Assembly (NCBI GenBank): GCA_910584345.1
Contig: CAJTZX010000075.1
Location: 1-12,503, forward strand
DNA: 12,503 bases
From: an uncultured Eubacterium sp.
Lineage (GTDB): Bacteria; Bacillota; Clostridia; Lachnospirales; Lachnospiraceae
Direction: 5' to 3'
The notes under the pieces were generated by a model, which was given only the letters and a program-made list of their open reading frames with translations, searched no databases and was not told where the DNA came from. How positions within the stretch are numbered: the first letter of the stretch is position 1; each line of letters begins with the position of its first letter. The position numbers were made by a program, and so were the translations under genes. Shown here in pieces: positions 1 through 9,000 of this stretch.

Positions 1-4
1 AAAG

Positions 5-44
5 AATAAGTCTATAGCCTGTTCTGACTGGCTATAAACTTATT
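5..44. repeat. Inverted repeat / hairpin upstream of the first operon
   Basis: Two 15-nt arms (5-19 and 30-44) are complementary at 14 of 15 positions; the only mismatch is at position 37. They flank a 10-nt loop (20-29). The right arm ends only 4 nt before the ribosome binding site of the first gene (49-56). It could be an operator, a 5' leader hairpin controlling translation, or the terminator of a gene upstream of the window. The 3' flank (TTATTATAC) is a poor U-tract on the plus strand, so the terminator reading is weak. The structure is seen directly; its role is inference. Confidence 0.6.
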
Positions 45-64
45 ATACGAGGAGGGAATATTTT

Positions 65-544
65 ATGCAGCCAGTAAACAATGGGCCGGACGGCACAGAC
101 GAAAGTGTATTGAAAGAGATGCATCTGGTTATTCAGGCAGCGGGTGCGGAAGCTGATATGGCGCAGTACTCGTTAGAGACGGGCAGCATAGTACTGTCTG
201 TGCCAGAGGAATTATCCATAGAAGCCATGTACTGCACAGGCAGAGTCTTACCGGATAAGAAGCCTGCCTGTGCTGCAGTCTGCCTGCAGGAGTTTGATGC
301 GGAAGTACCGGAACGGTATGCTGAAAGCCTGGGGAAACCGGATTTAACGTATGGGTTCTTTTCAGCACGCTATGCAGATACAGTTATTTCTGAATGTGCT
401 GTTTATTTATCACACACAGAATCAGAAGAATATCTTCCTATCCGTATTCTGTCTGCCAAAATGATCTTTGAAGACAGAAGGGAGCTGGATTATTCGGAAA
501 AAATCTCAGCCTGCGTTATCAGAAACCTTGCAGGGACAGCATGA
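65..544 (+). CDS. Hypothetical protein (159 aa), first gene of the operon
   Basis: I do not recognise this protein. The ATG at 65 has an excellent ribosome binding site (GAGGAGGG, 49-56) at 8 nt spacing, which fixes the start. The product is acidic and soluble-looking, with no signal peptide and no membrane segment. The middle (about residues 45-75) carries three cysteines (C57, C69, C73), and the rest alternates in a way that suggests a mixed alpha/beta fold. The next gene begins 29 nt after the stop, on the same strand with its own ribosome binding site, so the two are probably co-transcribed. Position at the head of an operon that ends in a Fic toxin module suggests mobile-element cargo, but nothing in the sequence gives a function. 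Confidence 0.8.
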   Translation: MQPVNNGPDGTDESVLKEMHLVIQAAGAEADMAQYSLETGSIVLSVPEELSIEAMYCTGRVLPDKKPACAAVCLQEFDAEVPERYAESLGKPDLTYGFFSARYADTVISECAVYLSHTESEEYLPIRILSAKMIFEDRRELDYSEKISACVIRNLAGTA

Positions 545-557
545 CAACATCAAATTG

Positions 558-564
558 AAAGGAG
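558..564 (+). promoter_or_regulatory. Ribosome binding site fixing a TTG start
   Basis: AAAGGAG lies 9 nt upstream of a TTG codon at 574. No ATG or GTG near that position has a comparable site, so this decides the TTG start of the 207-aa gene. Confidence 0.7.
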
Positions 565-573
565 TGTGATATT

Positions 574-1197
574 TTGATAAAGAAAAACACACTTGTTAAG
601 GCATATGCAGAAGAATACGGCATTGACATTCGGACCGTAAGCCGCAGCAGAAAATCACCACACAGGTTTTATGTCCTGCGTGACGCGCTGGCGGATCTGG
701 ATCATAAGCCCAAAATTATTGTCCGCGACATCCGCTCGTTTGCGGTCATTTACAGGAATGTACGTGCCGGTACACTGGAAATGGAATTTAACTGGCTTCA
801 TGGGGATGGATACAGCCTTATGGGCTGGGAAGAAACAGTCACTCTGCCGTATGAAGAATTTGCTGCATTTGTACATAACAGCACGGTTGAAAGCGGGCCG
901 AGGGAATGGAAAACACTGTCTATAGATAATTCCGTAAGACAGCCAAAACTTATATTTAACAGCCTTGAAAATCTGCATAAGGCTCTGCAGAACGGGACTG
1001 TACGGCATAAGCTGGTACGTTTTCTTCGTGACGGGTTCCAATGGCCGGATGCGGAGCGGATAGAACTGTGTGATGATTTTATGCCGTACAGCTTTCTGTT
1101 TCGCGAAATCAAAAATGGAAAGACAGCATTATCCGGCGGACTGATCCTGCACAATCAGGATGATATAGGGAAAGCATATTACGGCATACATACGTGA
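574..1197 (+). CDS. Hypothetical protein (207 aa), TTG start
   Basis: I do not recognise this protein. Translation most likely begins at the TTG at 574, which sits 9 nt after AAAGGAG. The first 35 residues are strongly basic, with an R/S/K-rich stretch around residues 20-32 (RTVSRSRKS) that could bind nucleic acid; this is a guess from composition. The middle is rich in aromatic residues. The C-terminus reads as beta strands ending in GGLILHN...YYGIHT, a shape I have seen at the ends of small accessory proteins on Clostridia elements, though I cannot name a family. There is no signal peptide or membrane helix. The next gene starts 17 nt downstream, consistent with one transcript. Opposite-strand frames here (for example 655-1041 and 798-1154) are treated as shadows. 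Confidence 0.8.
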   Translation: MIKKNTLVKAYAEEYGIDIRTVSRSRKSPHRFYVLRDALADLDHKPKIIVRDIRSFAVIYRNVRAGTLEMEFNWLHGDGYSLMGWEETVTLPYEEFAAFVHNSTVESGPREWKTLSIDNSVRQPKLIFNSLENLHKALQNGTVRHKLVRFLRDGFQWPDAERIELCDDFMPYSFLFREIKNGKTALSGGLILHNQDDIGKAYYGIHT

Positions 1198-1214
1198 GAA
1201 AGTGAGGAACGAAT

Positions 1215-1487
1215 ATGAATAATGCAGAAATACGCTCCAATCAGGGATATGAAATCATAGAGAGCTGTACAATCGGCAGCAAGGAGATTGCCATTGGGTA
1301 TCACAGAACTGCACCTAACCCTTACGTTTGCTGGTACTGCAAGGGTGGTGACAATTATTACCAGGGCTGGTACTGTAACACTCTTACAGCGGCGAGGGAG
1401 AAGTTAATCGAACGCTACAAGTCAGAGTGTGAGATGCCGTATAACGAGCATAACAAAGAGCAGAAAGGGGAAATTACATATGAATAA
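1215..1487 (+). CDS. Small conserved-looking hypothetical protein (90 aa)
   Basis: The ATG at 1215 is preceded by GAGGA (1204-1208) at 6 nt spacing. The protein is rich in aromatic residues and cysteine, with a core pattern GYEIIES...PYVCWYCKGGDNYYQGW and cysteines at 18, 39, 42 and 54. From memory, small proteins with the same layout (GYEII-, a P-Y-V-x-W motif, then a Y-Y/W-G motif and a charged C-terminal helix) occur on mobile elements of gut Clostridia, usually as hypothetical proteins; I could not check this by search. C39xxC42 with C18 or C54 could bind a metal, but the spacing is not a clear zinc finger. The stop overlaps the next start by 8 nt, so translational coupling is likely. Confidence 0.8.
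   Translation: MNNAEIRSNQGYEIIESCTIGSKEIAIGYHRTAPNPYVCWYCKGGDNYYQGWYCNTLTAAREKLIERYKSECEMPYNEHNKEQKGEITYE
1464..1470 (+). promoter_or_regulatory. Ribosome binding site choosing the ATG at 1480
   Basis: AAAGGGG lies 9 nt before the ATG at 1480, inside the end of the upstream gene. It favours 1480 over the earlier in-frame ATG at 1429, which has no such site. Confidence 0.7.
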
Positions 1488-1890
1488 AAGCACAGTTGAA
1501 CAATTTCAAAGAGAAAACCGTCCGGTATGGTTTTTAGGCAGGCGTACCGCAATGCCAATAAAAGCAAGGATTGTTAAGATCTGTGAGGACGAACGTTCTG
1601 GAGAATATGCAGCGTTAGATTATATCTGCGATGACGAATACGCCGTATTTAAGACCGATAATGTACATTTTGATTGCTTGTACGGGTCAAAAGAGGATCT
1701 TATAGCAGATATATGTAAAGAGGCGCTGAAAGAGACAGCGGAAATCAAAGCTGCTGTACAGACAAAAGACGACTGTATCCGGTTTTTGTTTTCGCATAAC
1801 TTACCCTGTGCCGGCAGATACACAGACTGGGTTGCCCGGCGTGCGGTACAGAATATTGCGCGAAAAAAGTGGGGGCTGGATTTAAAATAG
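1480..1890 (+). CDS. Hypothetical protein (136 aa), overlaps upstream gene
   Basis: I do not recognise this protein. The same frame is open from 1429, but that start would add 17 basic residues read through the upstream gene. The ATG at 1480 has a good ribosome binding site (AAAGGGG, 1464-1470), so I chose it. The start overlaps the previous stop by 8 nt, the same arrangement as at the antitoxin-Fic junction. The first half (residues 12-70) looks like a small beta-rich domain. A charged helix follows (about 70-92), then a compact C-terminal segment beginning KDDCIRFLF and ending in the basic helix RRAVQNIARKKWGL. There are no membrane segments. The next gene starts 34 nt downstream. Confidence 0.78.
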   Translation: MNKSTVEQFQRENRPVWFLGRRTAMPIKARIVKICEDERSGEYAALDYICDDEYAVFKTDNVHFDCLYGSKEDLIADICKEALKETAEIKAAVQTKDDCIRFLFSHNLPCAGRYTDWVARRAVQNIARKKWGLDLK

Positions 1891-1924
1891 AGAACTGCAG
1901 ATAAATTGGACAGAATGGTAGTGA

Positions 1925-2149
1925 GTGCATTTGAAATACTTAATCTTAGTATCAGATGATAACGAAATCTTTTATAATCTTGATACAATAACCAATGTCA
2001 GTTTCGGACTTGCACAAAATCTGATGGATGATTCTGATATGCGGAAAAATGGATTTAAACCATTAGAGTCTGTTATGGTAATATATTTTACAGATAACAG
2101 CAGCGCAGCATACAGCGTTGCAGGCTTGTCCATGAGTTTTGACCGATAA
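1925..2149 (+). CDS. Hypothetical small protein (up to 74 aa), uncertain start
   Basis: This is a small frame on the same strand between the 136-aa gene and the antitoxin gene. The first possible start is GTG at 1925; an in-frame TTG at 1931 is an alternative. Neither has a strong ribosome binding site: only a weak GTGAG-like stretch at 1921-1925 is available, which would suit the TTG better. The product begins LKYLILVSDDNEIFYNLD and contains two beta-like stretches, with an acidic middle (LMDDSDM). No family is recognised. Support for it being real comes from tight packing: 34 nt after the previous stop and 20 nt before the antitoxin start, with nothing else coding there. I am less sure of this one than of its neighbours. 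Confidence 0.6.
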   Translation: MHLKYLILVSDDNEIFYNLDTITNVSFGLAQNLMDDSDMRKNGFKPLESVMVIYFTDNSSAAYSVAGLSMSFDR

Positions 2150-2169
2150 ATAAAGGAGGGTGATGCATT

Positions 2170-2346
2170 ATGAAAGAGTTGGATCAACAGGTACAATACG
2201 ATATCGCACAGGTCAAAGCAACAATGGCTATTGAGGATATGGCACCGGACAGCCGTACACTGGAAGACCTTGAAAAGATTGCCTTCGGTGAAAAAACGGC
2301 TGACCATGTAATTAAAGAAATAATAGAGGAGTATAAAAATGGCTGA
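2170..2346 (+). CDS. VbhA-type antitoxin (58 aa) of a class I Fic module
   Basis: A 58-codon frame starts at the ATG at 2170 behind a textbook ribosome binding site (AAAGGAGGG, 2152-2160) and ends at 2346, overlapping the fic gene by 8 nt. Class I Fic antitoxins such as VbhA are small helical proteins that place a glutamate from an (S/T)xxxE(G/N) motif into the Fic ATP pocket and so block adenylylation. Here residues 18-23 read T-M-A-I-E-D: the threonine and glutamate (E22) are kept, but the last position is Asp instead of Gly or Asn. The following helical part (RTLEDLEKIAFGEKTADHVI) matches the usual antitoxin layout of a short turn, then a LxxLxxxxxGxxT helix pair. Gene order (antitoxin first, then toxin) and translational overlap agree with the family. 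Confidence 0.85.
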   Translation: MKELDQQVQYDIAQVKATMAIEDMAPDSRTLEDLEKIAFGEKTADHVIKEIIEEYKNG

Positions 2347-2923
2347 TAAGATATACTGCTATCCTGATACAGACACATTGATAAACAGGCTGAATATACA
2401 TGATGCAGGCAGATTATTAGAAGCTGAAACCAGGATTGTATCAATCCGTCTGTATCAGCTCCAGAAGCATCCAGTAAAAGGCGGCTTTGATTTTGCGCAT
2501 TTATGCCGTATCCATCATCATATATTCCAGGATCTTTACGGCTGGGCGGGGGAGATGCGTACCGTAAATATTGCGAAAAAAAGCCTGTTCTGCCTGACTC
2601 AGCATATGACAGGATATGCACAGACTATATTTCCGGCGTATTACAATGACTGTATGAGGGCAAAGAGCAATCCTGATGAATTTATTCATGCTCTGGCAGA
2701 ACATTACGCAGATCTTAACGCTCTGCATCCTTTCAGAGAAGGAAACGGACGCAGCCATAGAGAATACTGCCGGGAATTGTGCTTAAAATGCGGATATTTA
2801 TTTGACTTAACGCATACATGCCGCGACGAAATGCTGCAGGCAAGCATTGATTCTCTCGATAGAGGCGATAATACGGAGCTGGAAGCTATATTCCGGAAAT
2901 GTGTCATTTCACTGCGTAATTGA
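2339..2923 (+). CDS. fic: Fic/DOC family protein, class I toxin (probable AMP transferase)
   Basis: This is a 194-aa protein with a complete Fic core. H130-PFREGNGR-SHR141 fits HxFx(D/E)GNGRxxR: H130 is the catalytic base, E134 the metal ligand, and N136 and R138 bind the ATP phosphates. Upstream, YGWAGEMRTVNI (about residues 67-78) is the flap region that positions the target, and the N-terminal stretch from YPDTDTLINRLNIHDAGRLLEAET is typical of VbhT-like Fic domains. Family members transfer AMP from ATP to a protein hydroxyl; VbhT is known to modify GyrB and ParE and arrest growth. The target here is not known. The start at 2339 follows AGAGGAG (2325-2331) and overlaps the antitoxin stop. 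The family length for stand-alone class I Fic proteins (about 200 aa) fits, so the toxin looks intact. A terminator follows. Confidence 0.93.
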   Translation: MADKIYCYPDTDTLINRLNIHDAGRLLEAETRIVSIRLYQLQKHPVKGGFDFAHLCRIHHHIFQDLYGWAGEMRTVNIAKKSLFCLTQHMTGYAQTIFPAYYNDCMRAKSNPDEFIHALAEHYADLNALHPFREGNGRSHREYCRELCLKCGYLFDLTHTCRDEMLQASIDSLDRGDNTELEAIFRKCVISLRN

Positions 2924-2966
2924 TTTCACCCGTTTCATTGTATTGAAAACTTAAAAGTCTTACTTC

Positions 2967-3003
2967 AAACAAAGCTGTCCATGTACGGGCAGCTTTGTTT
3001 TTT
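2967..3003 (+). terminator. Intrinsic terminator after fic
   Basis: Arms 2967-2980 and 2987-3000 form a 14-bp stem with one G-U pair around the 6-nt loop ATGTAC, and the 3' side runs into a T-tract (TTTTTT, 2998-3003). It closes the operon that ends with fic and separates it from the methylase-helicase gene. Confidence 0.85.
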
Positions 3004-3020
3004 CTGCCCGTGGGCAGAAA
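3001..3020. repeat. Near-perfect palindrome downstream of the terminator
   Basis: TTTCTGCCC (3001-3009) and GGGCAGAAA (3012-3020) are exact reverse complements around a 2-nt centre. The left arm overlaps the terminator's T-tract. CTGCCCGT (3004-3011) is also the exact complement of ACGGGCAG (2985-2992) inside the terminator, so alternative pairings exist. It may be an operator for transcription of the downstream gene or a 5' mRNA hairpin; no convincing -35/-10 pair could be picked out between here and 3070. Confidence 0.55.
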
Positions 3021-3070
3021 CGGGTGCATATGCAATTAAATGTTTGATTAAAAACCAGTATTTACAACCG

Positions 3071-3078
3071 GAAGGAGG
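3071..3078 (+). promoter_or_regulatory. Ribosome binding site fixing the methylase-helicase start
   Basis: GAAGGAGG lies 10 nt before the ATG at 3089. It rules out the earlier in-frame ATG at 2981, which falls in the loop of the terminator and has no ribosome binding site. Confidence 0.85.
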
Positions 3079-3088
3079 ACTATATATT

Positions 3089-6000
3089 ATGGCTACAAAA
3101 CTTGAAAATTACGTACAGATGGCGGGACAGACAGCCGACGAAATTACAAAAAACAGTGAAAACTGGACAGCTTTTCTTCGTACAGCATCACGGCTTTACA
3201 GATATTCTTTCCCGGATCAGCTTCTGATCCATGCACAGCGCCCGCAGGCTACGGCATGTGCAGAATTTGACCTTTGGAACAAGCGTATGCGGAGATACAT
3301 AAGACGCGGATCAAAGGGTATCGGGCTTGTTAATGTAAACAGCGGGCATCCTGTTATCCGGTATGTCTTTGATGCGGCTGACACGGGAAAGCGGAAAGAC
3401 GCATGTGATCTGTATCTCTGGAAATACAAAGATGAATATCAGGAATGCATATCTGACGTGCTTGAAAAATATTACGGTGCATCCGGCAGTGACGGCACAG
3501 CAGTACAGATCTGCCATACAGCCACACGGATTGCAAAAGATTACTGGGAAAATTATCACCAGGATATCATGTACGAAGCAGAGGGGAGCCTGCTGGAAGA
3601 ACTGGACGAACAGAGCCTGCGCAGCAGATTCTGTAAGGCCGCAGCTTTCAGCATTACCTACATTCTGCTTCTGCGCTGCGGCTTTCAGCCGGAAAACTAT
3701 TTTGAGACGGATGTTTTTGACGGAATATCTGATTTTAACACGCAGCGCATTACGAAGATGCTCGGCCATGCTGTCAGCGGTGGAAGCGGGGAAGTGCTGC
3801 ACCAGATCGCCATTGCTGTTTTTGCGTATGAGCGGCAGAAAAAGGATGCTGCACAGTCTGAAAAACAGGAGAAAAGTGCTGAAAATAAATCAGAAGATAA
3901 TAAACAGCCGTCTTCTTTTATCCTTACTGCAGACAAAGGACAGGCAGTACAGCCGTCCATCCAGGAAATCTATGAGCAGTATAAGCCGGCTGTCAAAGAG
4001 TTTCTTTTAAAAGATACTGCTTATCGGAACGCCTGCCGTAACTCCGATCAGGAAAATGCTTTTATCGAGGGAATGGCTGCTGTAAGGCGTGCAGCATTTT
4101 CGATTAAAGATCTTGAGTTTATGAAACTTTTCTACGATCTTATGGAATTTCATGCGCGTATGCAGCAGGAAGTGCTTGGCGAAACTTATCCGGAGCTTTC
4201 CAGTACACAGAATCAGGATACGGAAGTACCGGATCAGGAAGAAAGCACTGACAGGGCAGCAGAGCCGGAAGAACTGGTATCAGATGCTGCAGAACAGTAT
4301 GATACAGAAATGGACAGCACGAAACCAGAAGCTGGAAGTCCGGAACATGACAGAATTGATTTGGATAACGGCGGCACTGTATGTACTGATACTGATTCAT
4401 CCGGGCTGGAACAACAGGGGGCAGAGCCGGAACGTCCGGAAATGGGAACGGCTCTGGAAGTGCCGGATGCACAGCAAAAGCTGGCCATAGAAGCATCAGA
4501 CTATCGTATCACAGACGACCATCTTGGAGAGGGCGGAAAAAAGGAAAGATACGGCTTTAACATGTACGCGGTTGTCATGCTGAAAAAAGTTGAGTCCGAA
4601 AATCGCTGTGCTGAAACTGGAGAGCAGGAAATCTTGTCACAGTACATCGGCTGGGGCGGCATCCCAGAAGCCTTTGATCCGGATAAAGAAGAATGGCAGA
4701 AAGAGTACGCAGATTTAAAAGAAATACTCACACAAGATGAATATGATTCTGCAAAATCATCGGTTCTCAATGCGCATTACACCAGCCCTGTTATTATAAA
4801 AGCTATGTACGCGGCATTAAGCGGCATGGGCTTTAAATCCGGAAATATCTTAGAGCCGTCCTGCGGTATCGGTAACTTTTTCGGTTGTTTACCAGACAGT
4901 ATGAGTAAATCCAGAATGTACGGTGTGGAGATTGACAGTATCAGTGGACGCATTGCGAAGCTGCTGTATCCAGAAGCACACATTATCGTATGCGGATTTG
5001 AAAATACCGACTTCCCAAGCAATTTCTTTGACATTGCCATCGGTAATGTACCTTTCGGGCAGTACAAAATCAGTGATCCAAAATATAACCGTCTCAATTT
5101 TAACATCCATAACTACTTTATAGCAAAATCGTTGGAACTGGTACGTCCCGGCGGCATCCTGGCATTTATCACAAGCCGCTACACCCTTGATGCACAAAAT
5201 ACAGACGTGCGCCAGTATCTGTCAGAAAGAGCCGATCTTCTTGGAGCTATACGTCTGCCGAGAAATGCTTTTAAAGCCAATGCCGGCACAGATGTTGTAT
5301 CAGATATTATATTCATGCAAAAGCGTGATACGCCAGCTCTGGAAACTCCTGCATGGGTACAGACAGAAGAAAATGCAGACGGTTTTCATGTAAACAGCTA
5401 TTTCCTATCACATCCGGAAATGGTGCTTGGCAAACCATCATCCCGTAGCACTCCGTATGGAAAGCCGGAATACACGGTGCTGCCGTTTCCTGATGCGGAT
5501 CTTGCTGCACAATTACACGAAGCTGTATCGCATATTCATGGCAAATACCAGGCCGCTGCTGTACATGATGATTCTGAAAGCAAAATCAAAGAAGAAATTA
5601 TCCCTGCCGATCCGCTCGTGAAAAACTATTCATTCACAGTGGTTAAGGGAAACGTATACTATCGCGAAAATTCTATCATGAAAAAGATGGAGCTGAGTAC
5701 AACTGCCAAATCCCGCGTTGTTGGTATGATTGTACTGCGTGACTGTGTACACCAGCTTATCAGTCTCCAGATGGATGAATGCGTATCAGATAGTGAAATT
5801 AAAGAAAAACAGGATGCATTAAATCGCCTGTACGATGCTTATACGCGCAAATATGGACTGATTAACGACCGTGCGAACCGCCTTGCATTTGATAAGGACT
5901 CTGCGTATTACTTGTTATGCTCCCTCGAAATCCTTAATGACAATGGAAAGCTGGAACGTAAGACAGATATGTTCTACAAAAGAACAATCAAACAGCATAA

Positions 6001-9000
6001 ATCCGTCACCCACGTAGATACAGCGTCAGAAGCACTTGTTGTATCAATCGGCGAACGTGCCCGTGTAGATCTGAATTATATGTCACAGCTTACCGGGAAG
6101 AATGAAGCAGATCTGGTAAAAGACCTGCATGGTGTAATTTACAAAGATCCAGTCAAAAATACCTGGCAGACGGCGGATGAATATTTATCGGGTAATGTTC
6201 GTGTCAAACTCCGCCAGGCACAAAAGGCTGCAGAACAGAACCCAGAATATCAGATCAACGTCGAAGCATTAAAAGCAGCACAGCCAAAAGACCTTGACGC
6301 ATCGGAAATCGAGGTGAGGATAGGTGCGACGTGGATCGATAAGTCGTATGTTCAACAATTCATGTACGAGCTTCTCCAAACCCCGGTTAATCTGCGCAGT
6401 AAAATCCAAGTGAACTATTCTAAAGCCACTGCTCAATGGTTTATCACATGCAAAAACTCCATCCCTTCCAACAATGTGGCAGCTTATACAACTTATGGCA
6501 CAGACAGGGCCAGTGCTTACCGGATTCTGGAAGAATCACTTAACTTACGTGATATACGCATCTACGATACTGTTGAAGATGAAAATGGAAAAGAAAAGCG
6601 CGTTTTAAACGCTAAGCAGACAACACTGGCCGCGCAAAAGCAGCAGGCGTTGCGTGATGCATTCAAGGATTGGATTTTCAGAGATCCGGAGCGTAGACAA
6701 ACACTGGTCAAACTCTACAATGAGCTGATGAACAGTATACGTCCACGCGAATACGACGGTTCCCATATCGTATTCTCTGGTATCAATCCTGCAATTACTC
6801 TGCAGCCGCACCAGGTCAATGCGATTGCCCACATCCTTTACGGCGGCAACACGCTTCTTGCCCACGAAGTTGGTGCGGGGAAGAGCTTCGAGATGGTTGC
6901 GGCTGCAATGGAAGCGAAGCGTCTTGGATTGTGCCACAAGTCAATCTTTGTGGTTCCGAATCATCTGACAGAGCAGATGGCATCAGAGTTTTTAAGGCTT
7001 TATCCTGTTGCAAATATCCTCGTGACCACGAAAAAAGATTTTGAGACAGCCAACAGAAAGAAATTCTGCGCCCGTATCGCGACCAGCGATATAGATGCTG
7101 TCATTATCGGTCATTCTCAATTCGAGAAAATCCCGCTCAGTAAAACACGTCAGGAATGTCTAATAAATGAACAGATTGACGAAATCACAGGCGGAATCCG
7201 TGAAGTGAAATCCAGTGGCGGCGAACGGTTTACAGTCAAGCAGTTGGAGATTACGAAAAAGAATCTGGAGACGCGCTTGGAAAAGCTGCAGGCAAATTAT
7301 CGCAAGGACGATGTTGTGACGTTTGAACAGCTTGGGATCGATATGATGTTTGTGGATGAGTCGGATATGTACAAAAATCTTTTCTTATACACCAAGATGC
7401 GCAACGTAGCAGGTCTTTCTACAGCGGATGCTCAAAAATCCAGTGATATGTTTGCAAAATGCCGCTATCTGGATGAAATCACAGGCGGACGCGGTATTGT
7501 ATTTGCTACGGGCACACCGATCAGCAACAGCATGACGGAAATGTACAGCATCCAGCGTTATCTTCAGTATGACCGCCTGCAGGCTATGGGCATGGCACAT
7601 TTCGACTGCTGGGCATCCCGATTCGGCGAAACAATCACATCACTGGAACTGGCACCGGAAGGAACCGGATACAGAGCCAGGACACGCTTTGCAAAATTCT
7701 TCAATCTTCCAGAGCTGATGCAGATGTTTAAGGAAATCGCAGATATTAAGACAGCAGACCAACTTAATCTGCCTGTTCCGGAAGTGGAATATCATACGAT
7801 AGTATCACAGCCGACTGAACATCAAAAAGCAATGGTCAAAGAGTTATCGAAGCGAGCAGAACGTGTACATAACGGTATCGACTCCCGCATCGACAATATG
7901 CTTAAAATCACGTCAGACGGACGTAAGCTGGGATTGGATCAGCGGCTTATCAATCCAATGCTGCCGGACGAACCGGGTACTAAGGTTAATATGTGCGTAG
8001 CTAATGTTTTACAGCAATGGCGTGATGGAGATGCAGATAAACTAACCCAGCTAATCTTCTGCGACGTTTCGACACCGACCGGAAAACAGGTCAATCCTGA
8101 TACTAATTCCACATTTACAAATATTTATGACGACATACGGAAAAAGCTAATCGTTGGCGGCATGGCTTCGGAACAGATTGCATTCATCCATTCAGCAAAC
8201 TCTGATGTACAAAAGAAAGAGCTGTTCGCAAAAGTTCGGAGTGGACAGGTGCGCGTCTTGATTGGCAGCACCCAAAAGATGGGGGCTGGGACCAATATTC
8301 AAAACCGCCTGATTGCATTGCACGATGTGGACTGTCCTTGGAAACCAAGAGATTTGGCACAAAGGGCTGGCCGGATCGTAAGGAGAGGCAATGAGAATCC
8401 GAAAGTACACATCTACAGATATGTAACGGAAAGCACATTTGACGCATACCTCTGGCAGACCGTGGAAAATAAACAGAAATTTATCTCGCAAATCATGACC
8501 AGCAAATCCCCGGTACGCTCCTGTGAAGATGTAGACGAAACGGTGCTGTCATTTGCCGAGATCAAGGCATTGTGCGCTGGCGATCCAAGGATTAAAGAGC
8601 GTATGGATCTTGATCTGGAAGTATCGAAGCTGAAAATCATGAAAGTAGATTACAAAAGTAAGCAGTACCGCATGGAAGATGATGTACTTAAATATCTTCC
8701 GGAACAAATCAAAGAAGCACAAGGCTTTATTAATGGAATAGAAACAGACATCCAGACTTTAAAGCAAAATACGCGTTCAGACGGCGCATTTTCCGGCATG
8801 GTTATTAACGGCATGACTTACACAGATAAAGAAAAGGCCGGAACTGCCCTGATTGATGCCTGCAAAGATATATCCAGTGCAGATCCAGTGGAAATCGGCA
8901 GCTATCTGAGCTTTAAAATGTCCGTAAAATTTAGCAGCTTTACATATAAACTCATCATTAAAGGTGTCGTATCCTACCAGGTTGAGCTTGGCGACGACGT

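Noticed and set aside
1429..1479. Earlier start for the 136-aa gene at 1429
   Set aside because: It would be read entirely through the end of the preceding gene, giving a basic out-of-character peptide without a ribosome binding site. The start at 1480 has a good site.
2981..3088. In-frame upstream extension of the methylase-helicase gene beginning at the ATG at 2981
   Set aside because: That ATG lies in the loop of the terminator at 2967-3003, has no ribosome binding site, and the added 36 residues look non-coding. The ATG at 3089 has GAAGGAGG at 10 nt.
3311..3802. Open frame of 163 codons on the minus strand opposite the methylase-helicase N-terminus
   Set aside because: It is a shadow of the conserved ArdC-like region and beyond, with no promoter or ribosome binding site of its own.
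3363..4010. Open frame of 215 codons on the plus strand inside the methylase-helicase gene
   Set aside because: It lies wholly within a well-supported gene in another frame, has a composition typical of a shadow frame, and has no convincing ribosome binding site.
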